From Telmatactis stephensoni (Eukaryota > Cnidaria > Anthozoa > Actiniaria > Isophelliidae), in contig JALIZF010001940.1 of the NCBI GenBank assembly GCA_029948255.1, positions 2,727,001 to 2,791,000 of the forward strand: a stretch of 64,000 bases of DNA, written 5' to 3'. The notes under the pieces were generated by a model. The model saw only the letters and a list, made by a program, of their open reading frames with translations. It did no database searches and had not been told where the DNA came from. Numbering within the stretch: the stretch's first letter is position 1; each line of letters begins with the position of its first letter. This document shows positions 38,319 through 49,767 of this stretch, one piece after another. The translations under genes and the position numbers were made by a program.

Positions 38319-38935
38319 ATGGGTGATGTTAGGATCAACTTTTCATGCAAGTCACCACATCCTGACTGGTTCAAAGAGCTCACATTTAAAGTGGGACCAC
38401 AAAATTGGGTTTCATCAGGTCGTGGACAGTTCGGTGGTGTACCCTTAAAAGAGCAAATGCGTCGAAGGAAATTGACGGGACTACAGCAATAACAAGAAGA
38501 AATCAACAAAACTTAATCATGTATACCTCTTGAAACAACAGTGTAAACAATGAACGATACTAATAGTAATAATAGTAATAGTAATATCTCTTTTAGGATA
38601 CATCAAAAGTATCAGAGATCGAAGGCTTCTCTAATAGAATTGAGTAATATCTTGTCTGAATTTAACTCTGAAAGAGAAAACCTCAGCTTTGCTCTTCAAG
38701 CTCAGATTACTGCAGGGGAGGGCTAAGTGGCGAGTTCGCCACCTGAACACATTCTTGGGATTCCATTGGTCCTCCAGGTCAGTACAGATCATCGGAACAT
38801 TCGAAATTTACAACAGTTGAAGAAGTTCGGGCCCGTATTTCAGCCTGTTCTTCGTGACCGATTTCTCTCAAACTTAATCTCTATTTCTAACAAACTTTCG
38901 AAGAATCGATTAGAAAAAGAAAGCTTTTAAGAGGC
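38319..38935 (+). other. Cluster of short unrecognised frames
   Basis: A 57-codon frame at 38319-38492 (starts MGDVRINFSCKSPHPDWFKE) is followed by a second from ATG 38550 to 38728 (MNDTNSNNSNSNISFRIHQK at its start), then an open stretch to 38930 lacking an ATG. Spacing and composition could be a decayed mobile-element gene or exons. I assign no function. Confidence 0.25.
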
Positions 38936-39712
38936 AAAATTAAACTCATGCTGTTCAACTACCAAACAAGGGGTTGAATTACAACACAGGGATCCCAAAC
39001 TCGCTAAACCGGAACTAACCCCATTCACAAACGTTGAGGATGGTAAGCCTGTGGTGAAAACTCACTGTCATCACTCTTGTTAACTTTCCAGCGTAAAATT
39101 CGCCTGCTCTTCACAAAAGCACAAAACAACAAAAACTATACACATTTATGGCAAACAACTTCAATTTTTCTGGCTCTTGTCGGGTATACGTACTAAACTG
39201 GCTTTTAAAAAGCGTTACAAGGAACGAGAATTGTGCAATTGTGCAAGCAACATTGTGCAATGCGACGAAAACTTTACCTTTGTTCGGCGAAATTCATTAT
39301 TCAAGAATCTTGAGAGCTTTATGTGATGCTTGAAAGGAACTTCAGCATTTGTTCTGGACAGTAGAGGTTGAAGTGAATTATAATCCATCGCCAGTTTGAA
39401 GTTCGCGTGGGTCGTCCAAGATAAAAAGAAAAGAGTTCCACTGTTCGCTGTTCCGCTGGAACTGAGCAAGAACCGAGTGATTCATTTGGATTTGGCATTT
39501 TATAGCCATAGCCCCAAGGGAGGCACGTGCCTATTTGTATCTAGCTGCACGGGGAATGTTATTTCATGTTATTTCATCTTTGCATATCATTACGAGTGTT
39601 ATGAATAGTACTAACTAATAGACACTATTTAGTTCTTAATAGTCATTATCACTGAACCAGAACAGTTTATATGAGACAATAGTCAAGGCGCATTTTCGAA
39701 AAATCAGATACC

Positions 39713-40343
39713 TGGAGGCATTTTGGGGTAGAGGCTGGTAACATAACTATTCTAAACCGATTTTTCATGCTGAATGCGAATATGACTGTTACCAAGACGT
39801 ATTCTGCAATCTTATACGTGTAAATGACGTATTTTGTGAATTGCTACAGTCATTTCTACTAACGGCTTTTTCATGTAATTCCAAAAGCTCCCAAACTTAA
39901 AAACAATTACCATAGCTGGAAAGAGCATATCAAAATCAGCAAAACTGTGAAGTTTAAAGGATATCAGTTGAAAAATCAAGGAGATACGAATTTTCAAAAA
40001 ACGAAATTTTGTATGAAAACACTTACAGTTATGCAAGAGATACTAACAAATTTCGATTTTTGAAAATTCGTATCTCCTTCAGTTTTCAACTGATATCCTT
40101 CAAACTTTACAGTTTTGCTGATTTTGATATGCTCTTTCCAGCTATGGTAATTGTTTTTAAGTTTGGGAACTTTTGAAATTACATGAAAAAGCCATTAGTA
40201 GAAATGACTGTAGCAAATCACAAAATACGTCATTTACACGTATAAGATTGCAGAATACGTCTTGGTAACAGTCATATTCGCATTCAGCATGAAAAATCGG
40301 TTTAGAATAGTTATGTTACCAGCCTCTACCCCAAAATGCATCC
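39713..40343. mobile_element. Large foldback element, arms of about 296 nt
   Basis: 39713-40010 and 40048-40343 are inverted repeats with scattered mismatches and a spacer of about 37 nt. Outer ends read GGAGGCATTTTGGGGTAGAG and its near complement. Arm divergence shows it is older than the palindrome at 37407. No target duplication found. Confidence 0.8.
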
Positions 40344-40567
40344 TTCTGCACTTTTTGCGATCGACTTTTTCAGTTTTGCGCCTTGTCTACAATAAGCAAT
40401 ACACAAGAGACCACTCTAACAAGCAAAGTAATAACATTTGTTTATTCTTTGTACAGGGCGAGCTATTGAATTACTTTTTAAAAATTGGGTAGTTGACTTT
40501 GAACAAGAATTCTAAAAACTCAAACATTTTTATTAAATTAAAAAAAGTAAAGACTCAAGAATTCAAA

Positions 40568-40790
40568 TTAGCGCATTATTCTCCAAGATTTACGGTAAAA
40601 TTTCTTAACAGTCAAGTTACTTATTTCTAAAAAAGCGTCTAATATTGCAATCATTGGATTTTCTTCAAAAGCTCCTGGAGTTTTCCTTGCTGCTGCTTTT
40701 GCGAGTCCAAATGCCATTTCAATAGGGTTTTGATCATAGCTGTAAGCCGGTAGTTTTACAAGAGTAATGTTCTTAGCATTTAAGGTGACT
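40568..40790 (-). pseudogene. Tc1/mariner-type transposase C-terminal fragment
   Basis: The reverse-strand frame gives NAKNITLVKLPAYSYDQNPI followed by EMAFGLAKAAARKTPG and ends at a stop at 40568-40570. LPxYSxDxNPIE is the signature before the third catalytic acid of DDE transposases of the Tc1/mariner and related group. The catalytic Glu is present. Upstream the frame is closed, so only about 73 codons remain. Confidence 0.75.
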
Positions 40791-41560
40791 CAATAGAAAT
40801 TCCGGAGGCATTCGGCCTTGACAAACTTTCGGTCACAACTTTTTAGGATCGCGTTCAATTTCAATAGCTTTTTAGGAACTTTTACTCCAATTATCCAGCT
40901 ACACATTGGCTTTAAGCGATTTTGTTGAAGAGAACTATTTTGGGAGTAATTTCAACAAAACCTGACCCCACCGTTTAGAAATGACCCACTCTAAATCAAA
41001 ATTTTGTTGGTATAAATGGAGGAAACACTGGGAATCAAACTACAATGAATCAAACTTCAAGCTGAGTGAGTTTCACAAAGATCGTCGGAATAGAAATGCG
41101 AGAACGATTGGCCGCCAAAAGTGTACCCTAAAAGTGTTCTGAAATCATCATGAATCTTAAAGCACCCCTTGTGCACTGAGTATAACAACCACGAACCTCA
41201 AATGACAACAAAAAGGTAACTTAATGTCTGCCTAATAAAAGTGTAAAACTGATCGCCCACAGGACGAGCCGTTAAAAAATATAAGCAATGTTTACAATGT
41301 TTATAAAACACTGAAAATGGTCAAAAAGTTTGGACGCACTTTAATGCTAGAATTGGAAAAATTCTGTAGCGAAGCTGCTGTTTTAAAGCTAAAAACAATA
41401 AATTCAAGGTTTCATAAAACGACGGTACTGAGTTTTGTTTTTGTACACAACATAGATCTGGAGAAATAAATTTTGTAAAGTACGATATGCTGCACAAACG
41501 CTTGAAACCAGATTTCTTGCGCTTTTGTTTTGAATGCAAATGAGCTGCAATTCAAGAATT
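40791..41560. other. No gene recognised
   Basis: It may contain the remainder of the decayed transposon on the reverse strand; I cannot follow any frame. Confidence 0.35.
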
Positions 41561-41565
41561 TACAT

Positions 41566-41707
41566 CTTTGTCAGGGGAGTGCCTTGGGAGATGAGGTGGC
41601 CGTAAATTCATCCTTTATTCAATTTTCTAAAGCCGATTCAGTGATGCTTTCATAAACACGGCCACCCCATCACCCAAGACTAACTAATGCCCACCCTCCT
41701 GACAAAG
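41566..41707. mobile_element. 142-bp MITE-like inverted repeat
   Basis: CTTTGTCAGG...GGTGGCCGT at the left and ACGGCCACC...CCTGACAAAG at the right are inverted with internal gaps. Short, non-coding. Confidence 0.55.
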
Positions 41708-41930
41708 GTTTGGCTATTTTTCTAGAGAAAAGACAAAACAGGCTAGCGCAACACAGAGAGTTCTACAAAGGTATAAACACCCGACATTGCGAAGGCTGAA
41801 CTGACCAGGGCTTTCACCATTGCACATATTACGTGCATCAATCCAAATGCACCAGGGAAGCATACAGCCTGGGAGCTCAAAACAAACAGTGCTACTGGCC
41901 GCTTCTACGCCATATAAAGTAGGTTCGATG

Positions 41931-42201
41931 ATGGAGGACAGTAAATTTACCGACAACTATTTGGTGAAATTGAAAGATGTACTGCCCAACACTAATTAAG
42001 GTGGAATACCTTGCACAAACCTTGAAGCGTATGAATAATGATATGGAAGCAACGATAGATTATATATTCAGAAATGGTAGCACCGATGCAGAAGAGTCAG
42101 CCCAGAGTCCCCAGAGTTCATGTATATCTGAAATGGCTAATGAGTTAGAGCGGTCGAAAGCACTAGATATGGCATCTTCATGCAGTTTCACTAGATTGTA
42201 A
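41931..42201 (+). pseudogene. Possible CUE/UBA-like fragment
   Basis: MMEDSKFTDNYLVKLKDVLP starts at about 41931; after a frameshift the sequence continues as VEYLAQTLKRMNNDMEATID followed by YIFRNGSTDAEESAQ, ending with a stop at 42199-42201. The spacing of hydrophobic residues with N-D-M-E-A-T-I-D resembles a CUE or UBA ubiquitin-binding helix bundle. Either an intron or a frameshift separates the two parts. Confidence 0.3.
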
Positions 42202-43434
42202 TGAGTTAAAAAGTATCTTAAATAATGTTGAACGGGGATCGGCTATCCATCGAGTTAGAGGTTGAGTTGAGTTTGAGTTGAGTTTGAGTTGAGTTTGAGT
42301 TTGCCAAAAATACTTTAGGTAAAGGATTATTGCTCATTTAATGACAAAATATCTACATAGGCCTAGGTGAAATATTTCTACAAGCCAGAGAAAAGGATTC
42401 TCGCATGGTGATGAAAGTGTGATTGTGACAACATGCCACTGTCACGCAACTTGAATAATAATTATTGAGAGCTGTATTATTTTTGGCCAGTAACACACTA
42501 TGCCATCGGGTTGAGTGAGTGAGTGATTTTCGGGCGAACTTCGGGTGAAATCCGGAAATCTGTGAAGGAGAGGAGAAGTGGCAAGCCGAAAGATACGGGA
42601 ACTACGTGCGCCGGCCTGAGAGCGTTTAAGGCGACTACTGGAGTTACGAAACAGTTCGGGTAAATTGTTGTTATGTAATTGAACTTTGTCTGTGTGTTGA
42701 GCGAAACAGGCACAGTCTTCAACAAATTTGTAGAGCGTGTTTGATGTGCTAGTTGTAAGGTTTGGAGGCAAGGATTGAAGAGATCTCGAGAGCTTTTTAT
42801 ACGGAATATTAAGACCGAAAAGGAGATAGACAAAAAACATTAGTTATATCAGAGAAAGCGGTGTACGAGTTTAAGGGGAAGAGTTAGAGGGGTTTTTGAT
42901 TGCCAGTTGTAAGGTTTATTGTTTGTTTTAGAGAGACTCCCTGCGCGTAAAATGACTCAGAAGAATTGTTTGTCTATGTTTAGCATCAACGACAATTTGA
43001 GAGGGGTCATCCTTAAAACTTTCTTTGAAGAAGAGAACAATATGAACTCTTCTCGGCGAGTAGAAAATTAGAGCGATGCGAAATAAAACTTATTGCGAGA
43101 AACAAATAACTGTTTTGTGGGAACCGAAGAATCGTGGCAATGGGAGTCAAAAGCAATTTCGGAAGATTTATAACTATTTAAGCAATAATTCAGGATCATC
43201 CAGAAATTTCAAGAACGTGGATTGATAAGGAATCAATTCCGAATGGTCCTTGTGTGAAATGGTGCTCGAAAGATCGGCAAAAATATTGAAATGTGCGAAT
43301 ATACCAGTTTATTCAATCCTTTACTTCAATATGCAACCGAATTGTTTGCCTTAAAAAAATCTACAATGGCCTCTTTCTAATGGTCACGTAACGGATCAAA
43401 CATCCGAAAGACGAACGAAAAAGTATACGATTTG

Positions 43435-43625
43435 TTATTGTCCCAAAAATGCCGTTGTAGAAGTCTTTACAGCAAATAATTGAGATGTATAATGAAATAA
43501 AAAGTCGGATAAATTGGTATATTGGAAAGAAATATTCTTGCATGTGAGAAATATAATATGATATACGATAATAGAAGGATAAAGATAAAGATTAATAGTT
43601 GCTGACAGACAAAGCAAATTAAAGA
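43435..43625 (-). repeat. Partial copy of the 960-bp interspersed repeat
   Basis: Matches 57660-57840 in the same orientation and 31380-31560 in reverse (GCCGTTGTAGAAGTCTTTAC and neighbours). Confidence 0.65.
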
Positions 43626-44104
43626 TCTTTACTACTGCGGCTTATTGAAGTACAGCCAACCAGTGTACGGTTCAACGTGCGTGTTGTTTTAAAAATGTTT
43701 ATTATCATGAATCGCTCTTATTCTAGCAACGGTTAAGGGAAATGTCCCTTTTAATCCGATTTCGGGCTTGTTTTACACGGGGATGAGTGAAGCCACGATT
43801 GCGTGTAGTGAAAGTTATGTCGCCTTCTTTTGTATAGCAGATAAGAAGTAAAATGAAAAGAAGCCGCGAAAACAATAGGTGCTTATGTGTTGGGCAAAAC
43901 TGGGTGGCTTGAAGAGTGTTGAATATTCATTTAATTTCTCTCTCAGCGCAGAACTACGTGCGCCGGTCTAAGAGTGGTTAAGTCGATTATTAAAAATCAA
44001 ATATAGAGATTGTGGTTATAGATATACGTTTTGAGACTAAACCGATCAGTTTAGTTCATAAATATATCTGTAGGGGAAATGTTTGGACCAGCAGCAGTAG
44101 TAAA

Positions 44105-44340
44105 GACCCTTTATTTCTTTGTCTTTGTATTATCATACATTATATCTCACACGCAAAAATATTCGCTGCGAATATACCAGTTTATCCAACTATATATCTA
44201 AATTGTTTGCTGTAAAGACCTTTACAACGGCATCATTGACACAAATCGTGTATTTTTTCGTTCATGTTTCAGATTTTTATCGATTACGTGACGAACGCGT
44301 CAGGTCAAATAGAACATAAAACTAGCCGTTAAGCGAAGAA
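44105..44340 (+). repeat. Partial copy of the 960-bp interspersed repeat
   Basis: AATTGTTTGCTGTAAAGACC and GTGTATTTTTTCGTTC match the copy at 31490-31560; opposite orientation to the copy at 43435. Confidence 0.65.
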
Positions 44341-45446
44341 TGCGTGAAACGGGTCGGGTCAGTTAGTTTTATAATCATTGCGAAGGCTAGCCGTTTGAGA
44401 TTGTGTGAAAAATTGCTGTACTCAAAGTGCTAAATATTTTGAACCGTGTGTGTCCGACACTGATTCTTGTAGTTCAATATTGAAGGTCAACTAGCAGTGT
44501 TCGTCACACAATGCACAGGAGATAGATAAGAAACATTTGATATATCAGACAAAGCGATGTACTTTCGTAAGTTTTAGGGGAACAGTTCTGCTAACGTGGA
44601 TACACCAGCTGTTTTCTGCCCGTAGCACTTCACTTTCTATTAGAAATGGCTAGTTCAGTAATTTAACTTTGTTTGTTGTGTTGAGTGAATCAGGCACAGT
44701 CTTCAGCAAATTTGTAGAGGGCTTTTTATGTGCCAGTTGTAAGGTTTATTTTTTTTTAGAGAGACTCCCTGCTCGTAAAATGTTTCACTGAAAGTTGGGG
44801 GGTTTAGCGCCAGTAACCACATGGCCTCTTAGGGGCCTATTTTTTTCTTCGTCTAGAGGTGTATTACGTCTGCATTTTATCGGCCTACCTTTTTCTGGTC
44901 GATAGTTAAAAATTTTAGACTAGCTACCGAACTGATAGAGTACTTGTTGATCGGACGCGGATCAAATAACTAAACGTCCGGCTGTCTGGTAATAATTTTT
45001 CCATATATTTCTCTTTGAAATTTTTCTTTCAAAACTGTGCTAACTTTATCTGGAATGTTCATGGGTATCTAGAAAAGAAAATTAATTAGCGTAAGAAAAT
45101 TCGAACGTTGTCTTTTCGCCCTCGCCGACCCTGTACACTGCTGTACAAATTTTAATTTAAAAAGGAGTTGGCGAAGAGAGCCATGTGGCCAAGCGTTGAC
45201 ACTTTAATAGCAAATATTTTGTCACGCTTGAATTTCGTAGTCTGTGATGTGGTAGCCAAAGGCATTTGAACTGTGAAATAAAATCAAACTAGTTACTAAC
45301 AAATAGTAACTATTTAGAAACTAATAGTCGTTATCACTGAACCAGAACAATTTATAGAGTGGTTTTCCGTCAACTGACCGTGCAAAGAAATAGACCACCT
45401 ATTATAGGCACTCCGTTATCGATTTCAGACGGTGTCTGGCGAGTAA

Positions 45447-45601
45447 TAGAGTGATTTTCACCGGACTGTGAAATAGTTACTAAGCTAATAGACACTAATA
45501 GACTCTGCACCCATTGTTTTCTTTTGTTGCAATACAACTATTAGACACTATTAAACACTGACTATTAGTAATTATTTCACAGTCCGATGAAAATCACTCT
45601 A
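45447..45601. mobile_element. 155-bp MITE with TAGAGTGATTTTC termini
   Basis: TAGAGTGATTTTCACCGGAC with GTGAAATAGTTACTAA mirrors TTAGTAATTATTTCAC with AGTCCGATGAAAATCACTCT. The preceding 150 bp contains TATAGAGTGGTTTTCCG, a probable relative. Confidence 0.75.
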
Positions 45602-45817
45602 GAACTGAGAGATACTAGGCTCGCCCAGTAGGCTCGTCATCAACTATCTCAGCATGTTGCTGGCACACGTATAAATTTTAATTCACCTTCTCTCTTCGAG
45701 TAAGCTCGATCTTAAATAGATATCTTATATCTTGGATATTTCTTTACCGGGTTCTTTATCAGGGATACTAAAGTTCGTTTCGACCCTTCTCTTCTTCTCT
45801 CTCTTCTTAGACTTCTT

Positions 45818-45998
45818 AGGGGCCGACCATTTAACTTTTGAGGGGGGGGGGGGGGGATTTTGAAAAAAATTGCCACTCAAATCCTTTGCATTTTTACCAA
45901 ATAAATTTCGAGCGCTTGGCAGCGGGCGAAAAAAAATTCTTGCAGAGACCAAATCCCCCCCCCCCCCCCCCCCCCTCAAAAGTCAAACGGTCAGCCCC
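45818..45998. mobile_element. MITE with poly-G/poly-C inner ends
   Basis: AGGGGCCGACCATTTAAC, TTTTGAG and a run of about 14 G at the left mirror a longer C run, CTCAAAAGTCAAACGGTCAG and CCCCTT at the right. The homopolymers inside the TIR differ in length, as expected from slippage. Confidence 0.75.
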
Positions 45999-46587
45999 TT
46001 ACGGGTTGTGTATGGAGGCCGCTAGATGACAAGGTGACGAAAGAGAACGCAGCGTTACTGCATGGAAGCAATCGCACGTACGTGGATACATTTGATCGAC
46101 TGTTTCTGCTCTTCACTTTCTATTAGAAACAGCTAATTACAAAAGTTGTTCTTTTCTCTTGTGCTGGTCGATGGTCAAGAGCTTTGGGCGACGTAATACT
46201 GCCACTTGTTGACAGATAAGAAATACAATCGACTCCACGCGACGAAACACACTTGGAAATTATCCTTTACTTTCACGAGCAAATCAAAATAGACCATACA
46301 CAGTTTGATAGAAGACGTTTCTCTATTTTCAGGAGAGTCACCTTCATGACATAGTATACAATTCTCCCAACAAAACGAAGCCATCTCACATAGAGGCGGC
46401 CGCGCTGCACGACTGCAGACAAAGTGAGAGAATCACGACAGTCATGTTTATTTGATCAGGAGTAATTTCTCAGTTAAAATGTTTAAGAAATGACTTATAT
46501 TTGTTCTCGATTTTATTCCCGCTAACTCAGTGATAACTCAAACTCAACTCAAACTCAACTCAAACTCAACTCAACCTCTAACTCGAT

Positions 46588-47160
46588 GATTAATCGATCT
46601 CGCAGAGCTGAGGTATTCCCACTCAAAATTTTTTATTGATAGACTTGTTTTTAAATACCTTAACCACTTAATAAACCTTCCTTCCAATCATTACTGACAT
46701 CTGACGTTTTATATATAAACGCAATAAATCTAATTTTTATAAAATGCTGAGTTTTTATGTACCCTCACATTCTATTTTGCACGAGCGCCCTTTAAGCAAT
46801 CCTGTCATCAATGAATTATACTAAAACATGGCGTCGAGCGTCAGTTTCGGAACGGCCGGAGTCGGTCTGCATGCGAGCTCAAGAGACTGCCAAAAAAAAA
46901 CTTCAAAGATAGGTACTTTATTGACAACTACTCTAAAAGAGTTTTAACATTTGAATATCAAAAGAGATTTCAAATAGCATTGTCGTAGTTTAGGTTCGAC
47001 ACGTCATATATGCATTCTGCCCTGAGATCTCAGCTAAGCAGACTAAAAATTGTCCACATGATCGCGTCAAGCGGGTCAGTCCGGCCGAAAAAGGACATCG
47101 GTTTTGCTTAGCACGCATGAGTTAGTTTTCTAGATAAACATCACCTGTTTCATGTAATCG
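46588..47160. other. Upstream of methyltransferase copy B
   Basis: No gene recognised. An ATGGCGTCGAGCGTCAG sequence near 46828 opens a short frame that stops soon. The duplicated block starts near 47168, inside the intron before the ATG exon, so the promoter cannot be placed. Confidence 0.35.
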
Positions 47161-47226
47161 ACGGTTAGGAGTGATCTCAGTAAACTGAACCAGCCCGCTC
47201 CATATACCTAGACCCTTCATCTGAAC

Positions 47227-49321
47227 TTGAATATTTTTCAACAGGAGACGATCATGAACGTTACAGACAAAAAACACCTGCAAGCAGTGAATGCGAAACG
47301 TCTCCCCAAGCTTGAAGAGATATACGCAAGTTCCGATGAATACCACGTCGTACGCCCTATATATACAGTTGAGTCAGCTGAGTACTTGTTGAGAAAAGTT
47401 CAGGTTTTTGATGATGAAAACAATGTCATCCTGCAAAACGGTTCATCTGTAACAATCGTTGAACTGGGCTGTGGGACTGGTCTTTTAACAATTGCTATGA
47501 TGCAGGCTTTGAAAGGGAAGGAGGCTAGCGTGCGCTACATTGCAACAGACCCACTGGAAGCAATGATGCAAACTTTCATCAAGAATCTACCCGATGTGGA
47601 GTTTATAAGTTGTAAAGCGGAGACCATGCGTAAGTAGTAGTTAAATAGTAGCCCAATCTTGTAAAGAAGGTTAGGGATTTTTTTACTCTGTTATAATATG
47701 GTCAAATTCTATGAAAAAATGGTTTGGGTAGCTTTCTGGCTGGCTAGCTGGCTGGTTTGTCGGTTGGCTGGTTGTTAGATTAATTGGCTGTTTGGCTGGT
47801 TGGCCGGCTGGTTGGCTGGTTGATTGGGATTTAGTTGGTTGGTTGGTTGGCTGGTTGGTTGGTTGGCTGGTTGGTTGGTTGGCTGGTTGGTTGGTTGGCT
47901 GGTTGGTTGGTTGGCTGGTTGGTTGGCTGGCTGGTTGGTTGGTTGGCTGGTTGGTTGGTTGGTTGGTTGGCTGGCTGGTTTGTCGGTTGGCCGGTTGTTT
48001 GATTGATTTGATGGTTGGTTGGTTGGTTGGCTGGTTGGTTGGTTGGCTGCTTGGCTGCTTGGTTGGTTGGCTGGTTGGCTGATTCGCTGGTTGGCTGGCT
48101 GGTTTGTCGGTTGGCCGGTTGTTTGATTGATTGGCTGGTTGTTTGGTTGATTGGCTGGTTGGTTGTTTGATCAGTTGGTTGGTTGGTTGGTTGGTTGGTT
48201 GGTTGGCTGGTTGGTTGGTTGGTAGGCTGGCTGGCTGGCTGGCTGGCTGGCTGATTGATCTGTCGGTTGGTTTGTCGGTTGGCTGGTTGTTTGATTGATT
48301 GGCTGGCTGGTTGGCTGGTTGGCTGGTTGGCTGGTTGGCTGGTTGGCTGGTTGGCTGGTTGGCTGGTTGGCTGGTTGGCTGGTTGGCTGGTTGGCTGGTT
48401 GGCTGGTTGGCTGGTTGGCTGGTTGGCTGGTTGGCTGGTTGGCTGGTTGGCTGGTTGGCTGGTTGGCTGGTTGGCTGGTTGGCTGGTTGGCTGGTTGGCT
48501 GGTTGGCTGGTTGGCTGGTTGGCTGGTTGGCTGGTTGGCTGGTTGGCTGGTTGGCTGGTTGGCTGGTTGGCTGGTTGGCTGGTTGGCTGGTTGGCTGGTT
48601 GGCTGGTTGGCTGGTTGGCTGGTTGGCTGGTTGGCTGGTTGGCTGGTTGGCTGGTTGAGACCTACTACAGGCTCGCAATTATCTCCAAAGATACTCAAAA
48701 CGTAAGGCGATTTTGCGCGATTTTGGGCTATTTTAGGGCCCGGAATAGGCCTATCGTTGGCTTGTTGGTTGGTTGGTTGGTTGGTTACCAATTTACAAGT
48801 GAATCTCTTCTGTAGCTTTCCCTGACAACAGTGTTAACGCCATTGTGGCTGGAGCAAGCTTCCACTGGTTCGCAAACCAACAAGTCTACAAGCAGATGCA
48901 CCGAGTTCTTGAGCCAGAAGGAATGCTGGGTTTTATCACTAACCTTCCAAGTGAAACCGATCCAGATCGTCCTGAATGGACCAAAGACATGTACAAACTT
49001 CTCTGGGAGAGTTACCACAAGACTCAAGTGCCATTTGAACATGATTATAAATGGAGACAAATTCTTTTCTCCAGTGGGTTGTTTGAAGACTACAAAGAAG
49101 ATGTCAACCTCAAGTTCTTCCAAGAAGTTGGAGTAGAAGAATGCATCCGTTGTTTTTCTTCTTTTGGAGGTGTAGCGGCTGGAGGGCAAAAGCACCGTGA
49201 AATGTTTGAATTCAGGTTGAGAGAAGTGCTTAAGAAACACTTTCTCGATCAAAATATCAGGTTTCCTGGCATCGATTGTACTACTGAAATTTACACTAGC
49301 AAGTCTGTTAAAAAGGCCTAA
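47227..49321 (+). CDS. Class I SAM-dependent methyltransferase, copy B (2 coding exons)
   Basis: Tandem paralogue of the gene at 32865. Coding exons 47254-47629 and 48816-49321 have exactly the same lengths and phase as copy A and give 293 residues. By hand count 12 residues differ (five in exon 1, including N7K, P20L, T23I, G25A and V101L; seven in exon 2). Motif [15 protein letters not shown] and [12 protein letters not shown] are unchanged. The acceptor TTTTTCAACAG before the ATG is also retained. The intron (47630-48815) carries the same octamer minisatellite, about 86 bp longer overall. A LINE-bearing insertion lies in the 3' flank. Apparently functional. Similarity to copy A begins only about 85 bp before the ATG, so one of the copies may lack the ancestral first exon and promoter. 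Confidence 0.88.
47740..48656 (+). repeat. TTGGCTGG minisatellite in the methyltransferase B intron
   Basis: A degenerate GGTT/GGCT region (47740-48300) precedes uniform octamers (48301-48656). In copy A the uniform block comes first and the degenerate part follows, so the arrays have turned over since duplication. Frames of up to 331 codons on either strand are artefacts. Confidence 0.97.
48657..48770. other. Unique 114-bp segment in the methyltransferase B intron
   Basis: Non-repetitive DNA between the octamer array and the final GGTT run. It contains three related GCGATTTTG / GGGCTATTTTAGGGC phrases and has no counterpart in copy A. Confidence 0.5.
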
Positions 49322-49470
49322 TTATTGCCATTGTTTCTTTGTGATTCTTAAAAGTTCTCTGTCAAAAACTGTAAACATTTTATCAAGCTTTGATTTTCAC
49401 GATTTTGGCAATGCCAAAACAAAGCCTTTACTAGTAAATATGATCATGAAATAAGCAGCTTTCTAATACA

Positions 49471-49476
49471 AATAAA
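49471..49476 (+). terminator. Poly(A) signal of methyltransferase copy B
   Basis: AATAAA 150 bp after the stop, conserved with copy A; a second one is at 49638-49643. Confidence 0.6.
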
Positions 49477-49767
49477 ATTCACTATACATATGATAACAGA
49501 ATCATGTTCATTATTGCCCTAATGCCGGATTATCGCTTGCATGTGTCTGGCGTGTCTCTTCATCACTGCTTGACAGATTTGCTGTGCTCCGTCAATCAGG
49601 ATTTTACACTTCATATTTTGAATGTAGAATTCAAACCAATAAAGGTCGGCCGCAGGCCCTCATTTCCAGTCCCCTTACGAGGGCTAATACGCAGGCTTGT
49701 CTTCCATAGTACAAATAATATCGGGTATCGAAGAACGATGAAGCAGGGATTTGAGAATCCAGCCTCA

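Larger units (their letters stand above)
42249..46587. mobile_element. 4.34-kb element bounded by 53-bp perfect TIRs
   Basis: 42249-42301 and 46535-46587 are perfect inverted repeats starting ATCGAGTTAGAGG and continuing as TTGAG/TTTGAG units. The interior has repeated blocks (AACTACGTGCGCCGG at about 42600 and 43953; CAGGCACAGTCTTC at about 42709 and 44692) and partial copies of the 960-bp repeat. No transposase and no obvious target duplication. Two inverted simple repeats could produce the same picture. Confidence 0.55.

Noticed and set aside
47683..48815. Frames of 331, 206 and 186 codons in methyltransferase B
   Set aside because: Same repeat artefact in the second copy.
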